A DNA stretch of 64,000 nt from Pseudomonas sp. B33.4 (GCF_034555375.1 NZ_CP140706.1:6272001-6336000), one strand, 5' to 3'; counted from the first letter of the stretch, positions 9,299-17,943 are shown. The notes: generated by a model not told the origin, from the letters alone. Program-made: numbers and translations.

Positions 9299-9859
9299 TT
9301 AATGCAGCGACGGCTTGGCGGCTGTCGGCACGTCGGTTTTCTTGGTTTCCGAGAACAGCAGCAGCGGCGCGACGCGCAGGTACTCCATGACTTCCATGTA
9401 GTCAGTCTCGCCGTCTTCGGATTCTTCCAGCGCATCTTGCACCTGGGAAATGGCGGCCAGATCCTGCAGCACTTCGGTGGCTTCAGTGCTGAGCATGCTG
9501 CTGTCGCGGCAGTTCAGGCCGAAACCGCTGAGGAAGCCCTGGCACCACTCGCCCAGTGCAGCGGCGCGGTCGGCCAGCGGCGCGTCGTCGGTTGGCAGCA
9601 GCAGAACGACGGTGACGTCGTCGCCGGTCAGCTCGCCTTTGACCATCTCTTGCAGGCCGATCAAGGCGTTGCGGACGTTGTCCTGGATGTCGCCTTCGAG
9701 CAGTTCGGCGGCGTCGATCAGCCAGCCTTCGTTATCGAAGCCGGCGCCGGCGCAACTGCGCCCGAGCAGCACGCCGTGCAGTTCGGCAGGCGAGACGTTA
9801 TGGCCGCTGGAAGTCAGCAGGGTGGCAAAGGCTTGGTACGGGGAATTCGCAATGGTCAT
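9299..9859 (-). CDS. ygfB: YgfB/YecA family (UPF0149) protein
   Basis: A 186-residue cytoplasmic protein of the UPF0149 family, with the signature [14 protein letters not shown] near residue 25 and [13 protein letters not shown] near residue 105. In P. aeruginosa YgfB is reported to dampen the AlpA-driven cell-lysis and ampDh3 pathway; whether this applies here is inference. It is the first gene of the ygfB-pepP-ubiH-ubiI operon and is divergent from the zapB-like gene, with about 125 bp between them for both promoters. Confidence 0.9.
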   Translation of the reverse strand: MTIANSPYQAFATLLTSSGHNVSPAELHGVLLGRSCAGAGFDNEGWLIDAAELLEGDIQDNVRNALIGLQEMVKGELTGDDVTVVLLLPTDDAPLADRAAALGEWCQGFLSGFGLNCRDSSMLSTEATEVLQDLAAISQVQDALEESEDGETDYMEVMEYLRVAPLLLFSETKKTDVPTAAKPSLH

Positions 9860-9984
9860 GGGCAGCTAGGCGCCAGACGGCGCTATGTCTAGAATGAAGG
9901 CCTTGTATCCTACATCGACAGACTCGCCAAGACTATTAAAGGCTGTCCGCCAGCTACCACCCATCAGACGAACACGTGGACACA

Positions 9985-10194
9985 ATGGAAGACACCGACC
10001 TGCAAGCGCTGATGGCCAGACTCGAACTGCTGATTGGCCGAGTCGAGCAACTAAAGAGTCAAAATGCACTCTTACTAGCTCAGGAAAAGACCTGGCGCGA
10101 GGAACGCGCTCACCTCATTGAAAAAAACGAAATCGCCCGGCGTAAGGTCGAATCGATGATTTCGCGCCTCAAGGCCCTGGAGCAAGACTCATGA
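9985..10194 (+). CDS. TIGR02449 / ZapB-like coiled-coil protein
   Basis: A 69-residue, highly charged helical protein beginning MEDTDLQALMARLELLIGRV. Heptad-like leucines suggest one continuous coiled coil, as in the small cell-division factor ZapB. ATG at 9985 is preferred over an in-frame GTG at 9976. The stop codon overlaps the zapA start (ATGA), which links it to division-ring assembly. The family is conserved beside zapA in pseudomonads. Confidence 0.88.
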   Translation: MEDTDLQALMARLELLIGRVEQLKSQNALLLAQEKTWREERAHLIEKNEIARRKVESMISRLKALEQDS

Positions 10195-10508
10195 GTTCAA
10201 GCAATAGCGTTACCGTGCAGATCCTCGACAAAGAATATTCGATCATCTGCCCGCAGGAAGAACGCAGCAATCTGGTCAGTGCCGCCCGCTACCTCGATGG
10301 CAAGATGCGCGAAATCCGCAGCAGCGGCAAAGTCATCGGCGCCGACCGCATTGCCGTGATGGCCGCGCTGAACATCACCCACGACCTCTTGCACAAAGAA
10401 GAGCGTCCGGACATCCAGGCCAGCGGTTCGACCCGTGAACAGGTACGTGACTTGCTCGATCGTGTCGATCTGGTGCTCGCCGACGATCAGAACACCACCA
10501 AGGGCTGA
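10191..10508 (+). CDS. zapA: Cell division protein ZapA
   Basis: A 105-residue FtsZ-ring stabiliser beginning MSSSNSVTVQILDKEYSIIC. YLDGKMREIRSSGKVIGADR and AVMAALNITHDLL form the ZapA head and the start of its coiled coil. The length matches the family. It is translated from an ATGA overlap with the ZapB-like gene. 6S RNA begins about 30 bp downstream, the same zapA-ssrS-ygfA order seen across gamma-proteobacteria. Confidence 0.95.
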   Translation: MSSSNSVTVQILDKEYSIICPQEERSNLVSAARYLDGKMREIRSSGKVIGADRIAVMAALNITHDLLHKEERPDIQASGSTREQVRDLLDRVDLVLADDQNTTKG

Positions 10509-10527
10509 TTCGACTGGCCGCTTGCGG

Positions 10528-10533
10528 TATACT
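10528..10533 (+). promoter_or_regulatory. -10 box of the 6S RNA promoter
   Basis: TATACT ends 6 bases before the predicted 6S RNA 5' end at 10540. No good -35 hexamer is visible at normal spacing. Confidence 0.6.
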
Positions 10534-10539
10534 CGCGGC

Positions 10540-10717
10540 ACTCCCTGGGGTGCTTGCCAGTTGACGATGTCCCTGAGCCGATTCGCACTACCCTGGAAGT
10601 TGCACGTTGGGCTGGTGTGCATGTCCGCTAGACGGAAAGCCTTAAAGTCTACTGCATCTTCCACCTTGAACTTTCGGGTTCAAGGGCTAAGTTGACAGCG
10701 GTTCATCCGGGGAGCCT
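10540..10717 (+). ncRNA. ssrS: 6S RNA
   Basis: The region starts ACTCCCTGGGGTGCTTGCCA and ends near CATCCGGGGAGCC, matching Pseudomonas 6S RNA as I know it. The 5' segment 10541-10548 pairs perfectly with 10707-10714 to close the long rod, allowing one G-U pair. 6S RNA mimics an open promoter, binds sigma-70 RNA polymerase and down-regulates transcription in stationary phase. It lies in the conserved zapA-ssrS-ygfA setting. Exact ends are inferred from the stem and the promoter. Confidence 0.95.
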
Positions 10718-10723
10718 GATTCG

Positions 10724-10758
10724 AATCCGATGTCGGTGAAAACCGCCATCGGATTTTT
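10724..10758 (+). terminator. Terminator after 6S RNA
   Basis: The stem AATCCGATG/CATCGGATT encloses an inner CGGT-GAAA-ACCG hairpin with a GNRA loop, and TTTTTT follows. It lies between 6S RNA and ygfA and may let only part of the transcription reach ygfA. Confidence 0.85.
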
Positions 10759-10798
10759 TATGCGTACGTTTTTGCATCCATCCTGCCGAAGCCGAACC

Positions 10799-11404
10799 AT
10801 GACCGAACCCGCGCTGCTGCCCCGCCCGCAACTCCGCCGCCTGCTGCGCAAGGCGCGCCGCTCGCTGAGCAAAAGCGAACAACGCCAGGCCGCCAAAGGC
10901 CTGTACCGGCAACTGGCACAAGACCCGCACTTTCGCCGGGCGAAACATATCTCTTTGTATTTGCCCACCGACGGTGAAATCGATCCGCGCCTGCTGCTGC
11001 GTGAAGCACAGCGTCGAGGCAAGGCCACTTATTTGCCGGTGCTCAGCGCCTGGCCACGCACCAAGATGGTGTTTCAGCGCATCCGCCCCGGTGAGAAACT
11101 CAAGCCCAATCGCTTCCGCATTCTCGAGCCACGGGCCAATCTGGCACAGCAACGCAAGGTCTGGGCGCTGGACCTGGTGTTGTTGCCACTGGTGGGGTTT
11201 GACGATGTCGGTGGGCGACTGGGCATGGGCGGTGGTTTTTACGATCGTAGCCTGGCGTATCTGGCCCGCCGTAAAAGCTGGCGCAAGCCGACGCTGTTGG
11301 GGCTGGCCCATGAATGTCAGAGGGTCGAGCGATTGGCGCAGGCAAGCTGGGATGTACCGTTACAAGGCACGGTCAGCGACAAGGCGTGGTATTTCGCGGG
11401 ATAG
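10799..11404 (+). CDS. ygfA: 5-formyltetrahydrofolate cyclo-ligase
   Basis: The 201-residue enzyme converts 5-formyl-THF to 5,10-methenyl-THF using ATP. It begins MTEPALLPRPQLRRLLRKAR, with the N-terminal RxxR cluster typical of the family. Near residue 130 it has the ATP/folate loop DDVGGRLGMGGGFYDRSLAY. An upstream in-frame start at 10730 would read through the 6S terminator and is rejected. As in E. coli, the gene follows 6S RNA. Confidence 0.95.
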   Translation: MTEPALLPRPQLRRLLRKARRSLSKSEQRQAAKGLYRQLAQDPHFRRAKHISLYLPTDGEIDPRLLLREAQRRGKATYLPVLSAWPRTKMVFQRIRPGEKLKPNRFRILEPRANLAQQRKVWALDLVLLPLVGFDDVGGRLGMGGGFYDRSLAYLARRKSWRKPTLLGLAHECQRVERLAQASWDVPLQGTVSDKAWYFAG

Positions 11405-11428
11405 GACGCCGCGCAGAACAGCGGCGTC
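11405..11428. terminator. Hairpin between ygfA and the small membrane-protein gene
   Basis: The perfect 8-bp stem GACGCCGC/GCGGCGTC with an 8-base loop lies right after the ygfA stop codon and faces the convergent small gene. There is no T-run, so its terminator role is uncertain. Confidence 0.5.
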
Positions 11429-11440
11429 GAAGAAGCAGCT

Positions 11441-11596
11441 TCAGCGTTTGAAGGCTGTCGACTGTTGTACTTGCTGCGCGACTTCAATCGGCGCATCGGT
11501 CTTGTTGGACCACAGACTCTGTGCGTAACCGGTGGTCACGACGCCCAGGCCAAACAAAATTACCAAAGTCCATAGTAGATCCGGTTTGCGTTTCAT
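11441..11596 (-). CDS. Small single-span membrane protein, 51 residues
   Basis: The ORF begins MKRKPDLLWTLVILFGLGVV. Two positive patches precede one hydrophobic segment of about 17 residues, then comes a polar tail ending QQSTAFKR. A GGGGGG run 6 bases before the ATG at 11596 serves as the ribosome site. The positive-inside rule predicts a cytoplasmic N terminus and a periplasmic tail. The gene is convergent with ygfA. I do not recognise a family, though a small hypothetical gene occupies the same place in other pseudomonads as I recall. Confidence 0.75.
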   Translation of the reverse strand: MKRKPDLLWTLVILFGLGVVTTGYAQSLWSNKTDAPIEVAQQVQQSTAFKR

Positions 11597-11794
11597 CGAT
11601 TGCCCCCCTCAAGGCACATCATCACGATGACAGCAGCGGTTTCCGTTCGTAGGCCGTGCAGCAGCGTCAAGCTTTAAAGGCCGGCATTTTGCGACAACGT
11701 GAACCTGCGCGCAAACGCTGACGTCAACCGACTGTCGGTTTGTCATAAAATTGCCCGACAACCTGCCCAATGACCGTTTCAGGAGCAAAAAACC

Positions 11795-12247
11795 ATGGCC
11801 TATTGGCTGATGAAGTCCGAGCCCGACGAACTCTCGATCAAAGGTCTGGAAAAACTCGGCAAAGCGCGCTGGGACGGGGTGCGCAACTATCAGGCGCGCA
11901 ATTTCCTGCGGGCGATGGCGGTGGGCGATGAGTTCTTTTTCTACCATTCCAGCTGCCCGGAGCCGGGAATTGCCGGGATTGGCAAGATTATCGAAGCGGC
12001 GTACCCGGATCCCACCGCACTGGAGCCGGAGAGTCATTACTTCGATCCCAAGGCTACCCAGGAGAAAAATGCCTGGAGTGCGATCGATGTCGAATACGTC
12101 GAGACGTTTGCCCGGGTGCTGAAGCTGGATTATCTGAAGCAGCAGACCGAGTTGGCCGAGATGCCGTTGGTGCAGAAGGGATCAAGGTTGTCGGTGATGC
12201 CGGTGACGACAGAGCAGTGGGCGGCGGTGATTGCGCTAAAACCCTGA
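11795..12247 (+). CDS. EVE domain protein (thymocyte nuclear protein 1 family)
   Basis: A 150-residue protein made of a single EVE domain, related to PUA and YTH folds that read modified bases. MAYWLMKSEPDELSI opens it. WDGVRNYQARNFLRAM near residue 28 and GDEFFFYHSSC near 48 are the hallmark segments, and WSAIDVEY follows near 90. GGAG lies 11 bases before the ATG. Bacterial EVE proteins are thought to sense modified DNA or RNA; its target is unknown. It stands alone on its strand. Confidence 0.92.
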   Translation: MAYWLMKSEPDELSIKGLEKLGKARWDGVRNYQARNFLRAMAVGDEFFFYHSSCPEPGIAGIGKIIEAAYPDPTALEPESHYFDPKATQEKNAWSAIDVEYVETFARVLKLDYLKQQTELAEMPLVQKGSRLSVMPVTTEQWAAVIALKP

Positions 12248-12271
12248 TTCATTTGGCGCCTGCCAAAATGC

Positions 12272-12362
12272 AATCGCTGGCAAGCCAGCTCCCACAGGGT
12301 TGTGCGGCGATCACATTATTGTGTTTCACCGCAAGTACTGTGGGAGCTGGCTTGCCAGCGAT
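12272..12362. repeat. REP-like inverted pair, TGTGGGAGCTGGCTTGCCAGCGAT family
   Basis: Perfect 24-base inverted arms at 12272-12295 and 12339-12362 lie between the convergent EVE and FliL-like genes. Confidence 0.88.
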
Positions 12363-12387
12363 GGCGCCAGCCCGGACAACGAATGGC

Positions 12388-12795
12388 TTACTGAATGATC
12401 AGGTTGTTGAACAACAGATCTTCAACCACCGGCTTGCCGGTCTCGTCATTCATCACTTGCTGAGTCTGCTTCAATGCTTCCTGACGCAGCTTCTCTTTAC
12501 CTTCGATGCTGCCCATCGCCTCGGTGGTCTGCTGCGTGAACAGCGCCACCAGTTGATTGCGGATCAATGGTTCGTTGGCCTTGACCAGTTTGGCCGACTC
12601 CTCGCCGGTCACACGCAGCGCCACGTCGGCCTTGTAGACTTTGAGCTTCGGCGTGCCATCCAGGCCATAGTTACCCACGAACGGCGGACTCAGGGTGATG
12701 TAGCTAACCTTCGGCGCCTCGCCTTCTTTGGCTTCTTCGGCCAGCGCTGCCACAGGCAGAGACAGGGCCAGCAACAACATGATCCACGCTTTCAC
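12388..12795 (-). CDS. FliL-like exported protein
   Basis: A 135-residue protein with a GTG start at 12795, preceded by AGGAG at good spacing. The signal sequence or anchor VKAWIMLLLALSLPVAALAE is followed by a domain resembling FliL: YITLSPPFVGNYG, YKADVALRV and NEPLIRNQLVALF. FliL proteins stabilise the flagellar stator, but no flagellar genes are nearby. The protein lacks the usual longer cytoplasmic N terminus and may be processed to a periplasmic form. A longer open frame upstream exists but has no ribosome site. Confidence 0.75.
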   Translation of the reverse strand: MKAWIMLLLALSLPVAALAEEAKEGEAPKVSYITLSPPFVGNYGLDGTPKLKVYKADVALRVTGEESAKLVKANEPLIRNQLVALFTQQTTEAMGSIEGKEKLRQEALKQTQQVMNDETGKPVVEDLLFNNLIIQ

Positions 12796-12945
12796 AATTC
12801 GCTCCTTATCCGGTTTGCGGCCTAGCATAACGACCCGCCGCGCAAGCACAAGCTTATGGCTGACTATCAGGGCCGGGCATGCTCGTTGACCCGTTGACTG
12901 ACACACCTACACTTATCGGCCATCACTCCCAAAGGAATAGCCCTG

Positions 12946-13923
12946 ATGAAAGCCGTGCTGTGCAAAGCCTTCGGCCCTGCCGAATCGCTGGTGCTGGAAG
13001 ACGTCGCCAGTCCTGTCGCGAAGAAGAACGAAATCCTCCTGGACGTGCACGCCGCCGGGGTCAATTTTCCGGACACGCTGATCATCGAGGGCAAGTATCA
13101 ATTCAAACCGCCCTTCCCGTTTTCGCCAGGCGGCGAAGCGGCCGGAGTGGTTCGCGAAGTCGGGGAAAAGGTCAGCCATCTCAAGGTCGGTGACCGGGTC
13201 ATGGCCCTGACCGGCTGGGGCAGCTTCGCCGAACAAGTCGCGGTGCCGGGCTACAACGTGCTGCCGATCCCGCCGTCGATGGATTTCAACACCGCCGCCG
13301 CCTTCAGCATGACCTACGGCACCTCAATGCACGCCCTCAAGCAACGCGCCAACCTGCAACCGGGCGAAACCCTGTTGGTGCTTGGCGCATCCGGTGGTGT
13401 CGGCCTGGCCGCCGTGGAGATCGGCAAAGCCATGGGCGCCCGGGTGATTGCTGCCGCCAGCAGTGCCGAGAAACTCGCGGTGGCCAAAGCTGCCGGCGCC
13501 GATGAGCTGATCAACTACAGCGAAACCAGCCTCAAGGACGAAATCAAACGCCTCACCGATGGCCAGGGCGCCGACGTAATTTACGATCCGGTCGGCGGCG
13601 ATCTGTTCGATCAAGCCATCCGCGCCATCGCGTGGAACGGCCGCCTGCTGGTGGTCGGCTTCGCCAGCGGGCGCATTCCGGAGTTGCCAGTCAATCTCGC
13701 CCTGCTCAAAGGCGCGGCGGTACTCGGCGTGTTCTGGGGCTCCTTCGCCCAGCGGCAACCGCAGGACAACGCAGCGAACTTCCAGCAGTTGTTTGGCTGG
13801 TTTGCCGAGGGCAAGTTGAAACCGCTGGTATCGCAGGTGTATCCGCTGAGCAATGCGGCGCAGGCGATCAATGATCTTGGCCAGCGCAAGGCTGTCGGCA
13901 AGGTTGTGGTGCAGGTTCGCTGA
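12946..13923 (+). CDS. NADPH:quinone oxidoreductase (MDR/QOR family)
   Basis: A 325-residue zinc-independent medium-chain reductase. It begins MKAVLCKAFGPAESLVLEDV. GVNFPDTLIIEGKYQ near residue 40 and FSPGGEAAGVVREVG near 62 are in the catalytic domain. LVLGASGGVGLAAVEIGKA near residue 140 is the nucleotide-binding loop. QGADVIYDPVGGDLF is typical of the quinone oxidoreductase branch. The substrate is not predictable. Position beside glpT matches P. aeruginosa as I recall. Confidence 0.88.
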   Translation: MKAVLCKAFGPAESLVLEDVASPVAKKNEILLDVHAAGVNFPDTLIIEGKYQFKPPFPFSPGGEAAGVVREVGEKVSHLKVGDRVMALTGWGSFAEQVAVPGYNVLPIPPSMDFNTAAAFSMTYGTSMHALKQRANLQPGETLLVLGASGGVGLAAVEIGKAMGARVIAAASSAEKLAVAKAAGADELINYSETSLKDEIKRLTDGQGADVIYDPVGGDLFDQAIRAIAWNGRLLVVGFASGRIPELPVNLALLKGAAVLGVFWGSFAQRQPQDNAANFQQLFGWFAEGKLKPLVSQVYPLSNAAQAINDLGQRKAVGKVVVQVR

Positions 13924-13929
13924 GACTCT

Positions 13930-14559
13930 TCAACGACCGGGCGACGCCGCAATGTCGCCCGGCATCAGATGTTCCTGAACCTTTTCGCTCTGTGACCCAA
14001 CAAGCTTTCCCTTGACATCGAAGCGCAGAACGATCAGCCAGTCGTAGACATCCACCGGCCATTTCGGCTGACCGATCAGTGCCGGTCCATCGCCGCCGAA
14101 AGCGGCAATCAGTTTATTGATGTGGCCGTGATGCCAAGCGATCAGCACGGTTTTCGCCTGATTGTTCTTGCGCAGCAGGCTGACCAGTTTGTCGACGTCG
14201 TTATTGGCGTATGGCTGTTCGATGGGCAGTTGCAGGCGTTGGGACAGTGGGATCAGCGTCTGACGCGGTCGGATGCTTTCCGGGCTGTCGGCGGTAGCGA
14301 TCAGACGTTGGGGTGTGAGTGTCTGGTCGTCCAGCTGCAACGAGGTGAAATAGTTCGCGTAGGCTGCGGCGCGTTGTTCGCCCCGGGCATTGAGTTCACG
14401 GCCTACATCGGGCTTTTCCGCATGACGAACGATCAACACGGTGACATTGCGCAGGCCTGGCGCCGCAGAACCTTGGGCGAAGCTCAGTGCCAACACTGAA
14501 ACAGTCACCACTGCGACCATCAACAGTCTGGGCAATAACCTGCGAACTTTGTGGGTCAT
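13930..14559 (-). CDS. Exported histidine phosphatase family protein
   Basis: A 209-residue protein with an N-terminal signal or anchor (RLLMVAVVTVSVLALSFA, then QGSAAP). The phosphatase core begins VTVLIVRHAEKP, where RHA carries the catalytic histidine. The second conserved histidine is probably in TVLIAWHHGHINKLI, near residue 145. It should act in the periplasm on an unknown phosphomonoester. It is convergent with the quinone oxidoreductase (6-bp gap) and divergent from glpT. Confidence 0.85.
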   Translation of the reverse strand: MTHKVRRLLPRLLMVAVVTVSVLALSFAQGSAAPGLRNVTVLIVRHAEKPDVGRELNARGEQRAAAYANYFTSLQLDDQTLTPQRLIATADSPESIRPRQTLIPLSQRLQLPIEQPYANNDVDKLVSLLRKNNQAKTVLIAWHHGHINKLIAAFGGDGPALIGQPKWPVDVYDWLIVLRFDVKGKLVGSQSEKVQEHLMPGDIAASPGR

Positions 14560-14721
14560 CGTTTATCTCGCGAAATCAGTCGATCCATAGATCGCGAGTC
14601 TAAGACACAACATTCCAAGCGCGACAAAAACGCCCTGTTCTTACAGCTGAGCGACAGGTTCGTAAAGGAACGCGCGACTTCCAACATTTTCCGCTGTTTG
14701 GTCGATGCGAACCGGTGCTAT

Positions 14722-14735
14722 TTTCGGTAACGAAA
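14722..14735. promoter_or_regulatory. Inverted repeat in the glpT upstream region
   Basis: TTTCG-GTAA-CGAAA lies about 50 bases before the glpT start codon. It could be an operator for GlpR or another regulator. The half-sites are short, so this is tentative. Confidence 0.3.
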
Positions 14736-14783
14736 CTGTAACATTCGCATCCGCAGTCAAAACAAGAAATCTGGAGCTCTTGA

Positions 14784-16133
14784 ATGTTTGCTTTCTTTCG
14801 TCCTGCCGCACATCAGGCTCCATTGCCTGAAGAAAAAATAGACAGCACGTACCGACGTCTGCGCTGGCAGATCTTCGCCGGTATTTTCTTTGGCTATGCG
14901 GGTTACTACCTGCTGCGCAAAAATTTCTCCCTGGCCATGCCGTACCTGATCGACGAAGGCTATAGCCGCGGCGATCTGGGCCTGGCGATGTCAGCGATCG
15001 CCATTGCCTACGGCTTGTCGAAATTCCTCATGGGCCTGGTGTCGGACCGTTCCAACCCGCGCTACTTCCTGCCGTTCGGCCTGCTGGTCTCGGCCGGGGT
15101 GATGTTCATTTTCGGTTTCGCACCTTGGGCAACGTCCAGCGTGACCATGATGTTCATTCTGCTGTTCATCAATGGCTGGGCCCAGGGCATGGGTTGGCCG
15201 CCAAGTGGCCGGACCATGGTGCACTGGTGGTCGCAGAAGGAACGCGGCGGCGTGGTGTCCGTGTGGAACGTGGCGCATAACGTCGGCGGTGGTCTGATCG
15301 GCCCGCTGTTCCTGCTCGGCATGGGCCTGTTCAACGACTGGCACGCAGCCTTCTATGTACCGGCAGCCGTGGCGCTGGGCGTGGCGGTGTTCGCGTTCAT
15401 CACCATGCGCGACACCCCACAATCGGTTGGCCTGCCGCCGATCGAGAAGTACAAGAACGATTACCCGGAAGGCTACGACGCCAGCCACGAAGACGAATTC
15501 AGCGCGAAAGAGATTTTCGTCAAATACGTGCTGCGCAACAAAATGCTCTGGTACATCGCCATGGCCAACGTCTTCGTCTACCTGCTGCGCTACGGCGTGC
15601 TGGACTGGGCACCGACCTACCTGAAAGAAGCCAAGGGTTTCACTGTGGATAAAACCTCGTGGGCCTATTTCTTCTACGAATGGGCGGGTATCCCGGGCAC
15701 GCTGCTGTGCGGCTGGATGTCGGACAAGATCTTCCGAGGCAACCGTGGCCTGACCGGCATGGTGTTCATGGCCTTGGTGACCGTCGCGACCCTGGTTTAC
15801 TGGCTGAACCCGGCCGGCAACCCGACCGTCGACATGATCGCGCTGTTCTCGATCGGCTTCCTGATCTACGGCCCGGTAATGCTGATCGGCTTGCAGGCGC
15901 TGGAACTGGCTCCCAAGAAAGCCGCTGGCACTGCCGCAGGTTTCACTGGCCTGTTCGGTTATCTCGGTGGTTCGGTCGCGGCCAGTGCGGCGATGGGCTA
16001 CACCGTTGACCATTTCGGCTGGGACGGTGGTTTTGTCCTGCTGGTGGGCGCTTGCCTGCTGGCGATGGCCTTCCTGGCCCCAACGCTGTGGCACAAGCAA
16101 GTCGCCAGTCAGAGCCGTGAAGCGGTCGCTTGA
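14784..16133 (+). CDS. glpT: Glycerol-3-phosphate transporter (MFS antiporter)
   Basis: A 449-residue, 12-span major facilitator that exchanges glycerol 3-phosphate for phosphate. [20 protein letters not shown] starts the first span, and the adjacent [12 protein letters not shown] is a GlpT/UhpT signature. [19 protein letters not shown] near residue 135 and [15 protein letters not shown] near 160 are diagnostic of the organophosphate:phosphate family. The length equals E. coli GlpT (about 450). The 3' end overlaps chaC on the other strand by 25 bp. Confidence 0.95.
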   Translation: MFAFFRPAAHQAPLPEEKIDSTYRRLRWQIFAGIFFGYAGYYLLRKNFSLAMPYLIDEGYSRGDLGLAMSAIAIAYGLSKFLMGLVSDRSNPRYFLPFGLLVSAGVMFIFGFAPWATSSVTMMFILLFINGWAQGMGWPPSGRTMVHWWSQKERGGVVSVWNVAHNVGGGLIGPLFLLGMGLFNDWHAAFYVPAAVALGVAVFAFITMRDTPQSVGLPPIEKYKNDYPEGYDASHEDEFSAKEIFVKYVLRNKMLWYIAMANVFVYLLRYGVLDWAPTYLKEAKGFTVDKTSWAYFFYEWAGIPGTLLCGWMSDKIFRGNRGLTGMVFMALVTVATLVYWLNPAGNPTVDMIALFSIGFLIYGPVMLIGLQALELAPKKAAGTAAGFTGLFGYLGGSVAASAAMGYTVDHFGWDGGFVLLVGACLLAMAFLAPTLWHKQVASQSREAVA

Positions 16134-16777
16134 TCGGCCTGTGATTGACAGCGCTTGAGCCGCGCCTCCAGATTTCGGTCTGGCATGGCGTGGCTGCGCA
16201 GGGCGTGTGCGGTCTGCTCGACATAATCGCGAGTGGTGCCGTAACGCCCGCTGGCGCTCTCGAACACCTGGCTCAGCACATGATCCGGCAAGTTGCCGGC
16301 GTAGCTGGGCAGGTGTCGCTCCAACACGAATCCCAAGGCCTGCACCTGGCTACCGTCGGCGAGACGGCAATTGAGCCAGTGTGGCCGATAAGACGGCACC
16401 GGCATCTCGCGTTTCCACAGCGCATAGAGCGCTGCGTCAAGATTGTCCTCCGGCAAGCGATAAGCAAAGCCGCTGCAAGAACCGCCACGATCCAGACCAA
16501 ACACCAGCCCCGGCATTTCCGGCGTACCACGGTGCTCGTGCGACCACAGGTACAAACCGCGATGGTAGCCATGCACGCGTCCGCGTACTCGTTCCACCGC
16601 TGAACACTCCGGCCGCCAGATCAGCGAACCGTAGGCGAACAGCCACACCGGCCCGCCCTTGTGGCGCGCCATGGTCGATTGCATGGAAGCGAGAAGTTGT
16701 TCGTGCGTCAGCTGCGGCCCAAGATCGAGCCGCGGAGGGTAATTCAAATTCAGAAAAGCGTTTTCAATGGCGCTCAT
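16109..16777 (-). CDS. chaC: ChaC-type gamma-glutamylcyclotransferase
   Basis: A 222-residue enzyme expected to cleave glutathione to 5-oxoproline and Cys-Gly. The substrate-binding loop [14 protein letters not shown] near residue 45 is the ChaC signature, and [20 protein letters not shown] follows. The family glutamate is expected in the ALWKREM helix region. The last 25 bp overlap the end of glpT on the opposite strand. No divalent-cation exchanger gene (chaA) is near. Confidence 0.92.
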   Translation of the reverse strand: MSAIENAFLNLNYPPRLDLGPQLTHEQLLASMQSTMARHKGGPVWLFAYGSLIWRPECSAVERVRGRVHGYHRGLYLWSHEHRGTPEMPGLVFGLDRGGSCSGFAYRLPEDNLDAALYALWKREMPVPSYRPHWLNCRLADGSQVQALGFVLERHLPSYAGNLPDHVLSQVFESASGRYGTTRDYVEQTAHALRSHAMPDRNLEARLKRCQSQADQATASRL

Positions 16778-16974
16778 GGCGAATAGCGTTCAGCTCCCCG
16801 CGGGTGAAGAATTACTTAATAGAACGCACCGCTGTAACAATAAGGCACATATGTTTTAAGGCAATTTGAGTGCCATGGCACAGTTCTTAATTGATTGCCT
16901 GATTGATATATAACCTAGCGGTATTTATGCAATTACATAAATACCGATCGGCTATATAGAGAGTTATAACGGAA
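16778..16974. other. AT-rich intergenic island with a palindrome
   Basis: This 197-bp gap is far richer in A and T than its surroundings. At 16920-16945 it holds a perfect 10-bp inverted repeat, GGTATTTATG/CATAAATACC, around CAATTA. Partly matching flanks extend it to about 16908-16957. No ORF is apparent. It could carry the chaC promoter or a terminator for the ubiD operon, but no T-run follows the stem on the minus strand. Confidence 0.55.
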
Positions 16975-17943
16975 TCAGGAGCGGGGAGCGTAAGCGAACA
17001 CGTCCGCACGCATTTGATGGGCGTCCATCCCGGCTTCGACCAATGCGTCGAGCGTGCCGTAGACCATGGCCGGCGAACCGCTGGCGTAAACGTGCAGCGG
17101 TTTCAGGTCAGGGAAGTCCTCACAGACTGCTTCGTGCAGCATGCCGCAGCGCCCTTCCCAACCGCATTGATCGCTGACGACTTTGTGCAGGAACAGGTTG
17201 GGCAATTTCAGCCATTCGTCCCAGTGCTCGATCTCATAGAAATCTTCCGGACGGCGCACGCCCCAGTACAGATGCACGGGATGTTTGAAGCCGTTGGCAC
17301 GGCAATGCTCGATCAGGGCGTGAATCTGGCCCATGCCAGTACCCGCAGCGACCAATACCAACGGCCCATCCGGCAGCTCGGCCAGATGCGTATCACCGAA
17401 TGGCAGCTCGACCCGCACCATCGCATTGCGTTGCAGCTGTTCGATCAGGCTCAGTGCACTGGCTTCGCGCGCCAGCACATGGATTTCCAGATCGCGCCCG
17501 CCGTGCGGCGCCGAGGCCATGGAGAACGCTGATTTCTCACCGTTCTCGCGCTCGATCATCAAATACTGCCCGGCGTGATAGCGCGGTGGCTTGCCGGCCG
17601 GCGCACGCAGGCGCACACGCCAGGTATCACCACCCACGTCGCGGCATTCGATGACCTGACACGACAGGCTGCGCACCGGCAGTTCTCCCAGCGCGAGCAC
17701 GCCATCCCACAGCAGGATGCAGTCTTCCAGCGGCTCGGCTATGCAAGTGTAGAACTCGCCATGGTCGTGCACTTTGCCATCCTGCGCGACGCGGCCTTCA
17801 ACCAGCAACGCCGCACACACATGACAATTACCGTTGCGGCAGCTTTGCGGGCATTCGTAGCCCAGACGCCGCGCGCCGTCGAGAATCCGCTCACCGGGCT
17901 GTATCTCAAGCACTGCTCCGGAGGGCTGCAGGGTTACACGCAT
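16975..17943 (-). CDS. Iron-sulfur flavin reductase (ferredoxin-FNR type, Fre/AscD-like)
   Basis: A 322-residue reductase. An N-terminal plant-type [2Fe-2S] domain has the cysteines of CPQSCRNGNCHVCAALL and the fourth in YTCIAEP. It is followed by an FAD domain (YHAGQYLMIE) and an NAD domain (LVLVAAGTGMGQIHALIEH). It resembles proteins annotated as CDP-6-deoxy-delta-3,4-glucoseen reductase, but no deoxysugar genes are near. Its ATG overlaps the ubiD stop codon by one base (TGATG). In E. coli the flavin reductase fre also follows ubiD, so supply of reduced flavin for UbiD cofactor maturation is a reasonable inference. Confidence 0.88.
   Translation of the reverse strand: MRVTLQPSGAVLEIQPGERILDGARRLGYECPQSCRNGNCHVCAALLVEGRVAQDGKVHDHGEFYTCIAEPLEDCILLWDGVLALGELPVRSLSCQVIECRDVGGDTWRVRLRAPAGKPPRYHAGQYLMIERENGEKSAFSMASAPHGGRDLEIHVLAREASALSLIEQLQRNAMVRVELPFGDTHLAELPDGPLVLVAAGTGMGQIHALIEHCRANGFKHPVHLYWGVRRPEDFYEIEHWDEWLKLPNLFLHKVVSDQCGWEGRCGMLHEAVCEDFPDLKPLHVYASGSPAMVYGTLDALVEAGMDAHQMRADVFAYAPRS

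Noticed and set aside
11640..11794. Possible sRNA or regulatory region before the EVE gene
   Set aside because: No clear promoter plus terminator pair was found; probably just the EVE promoter region.
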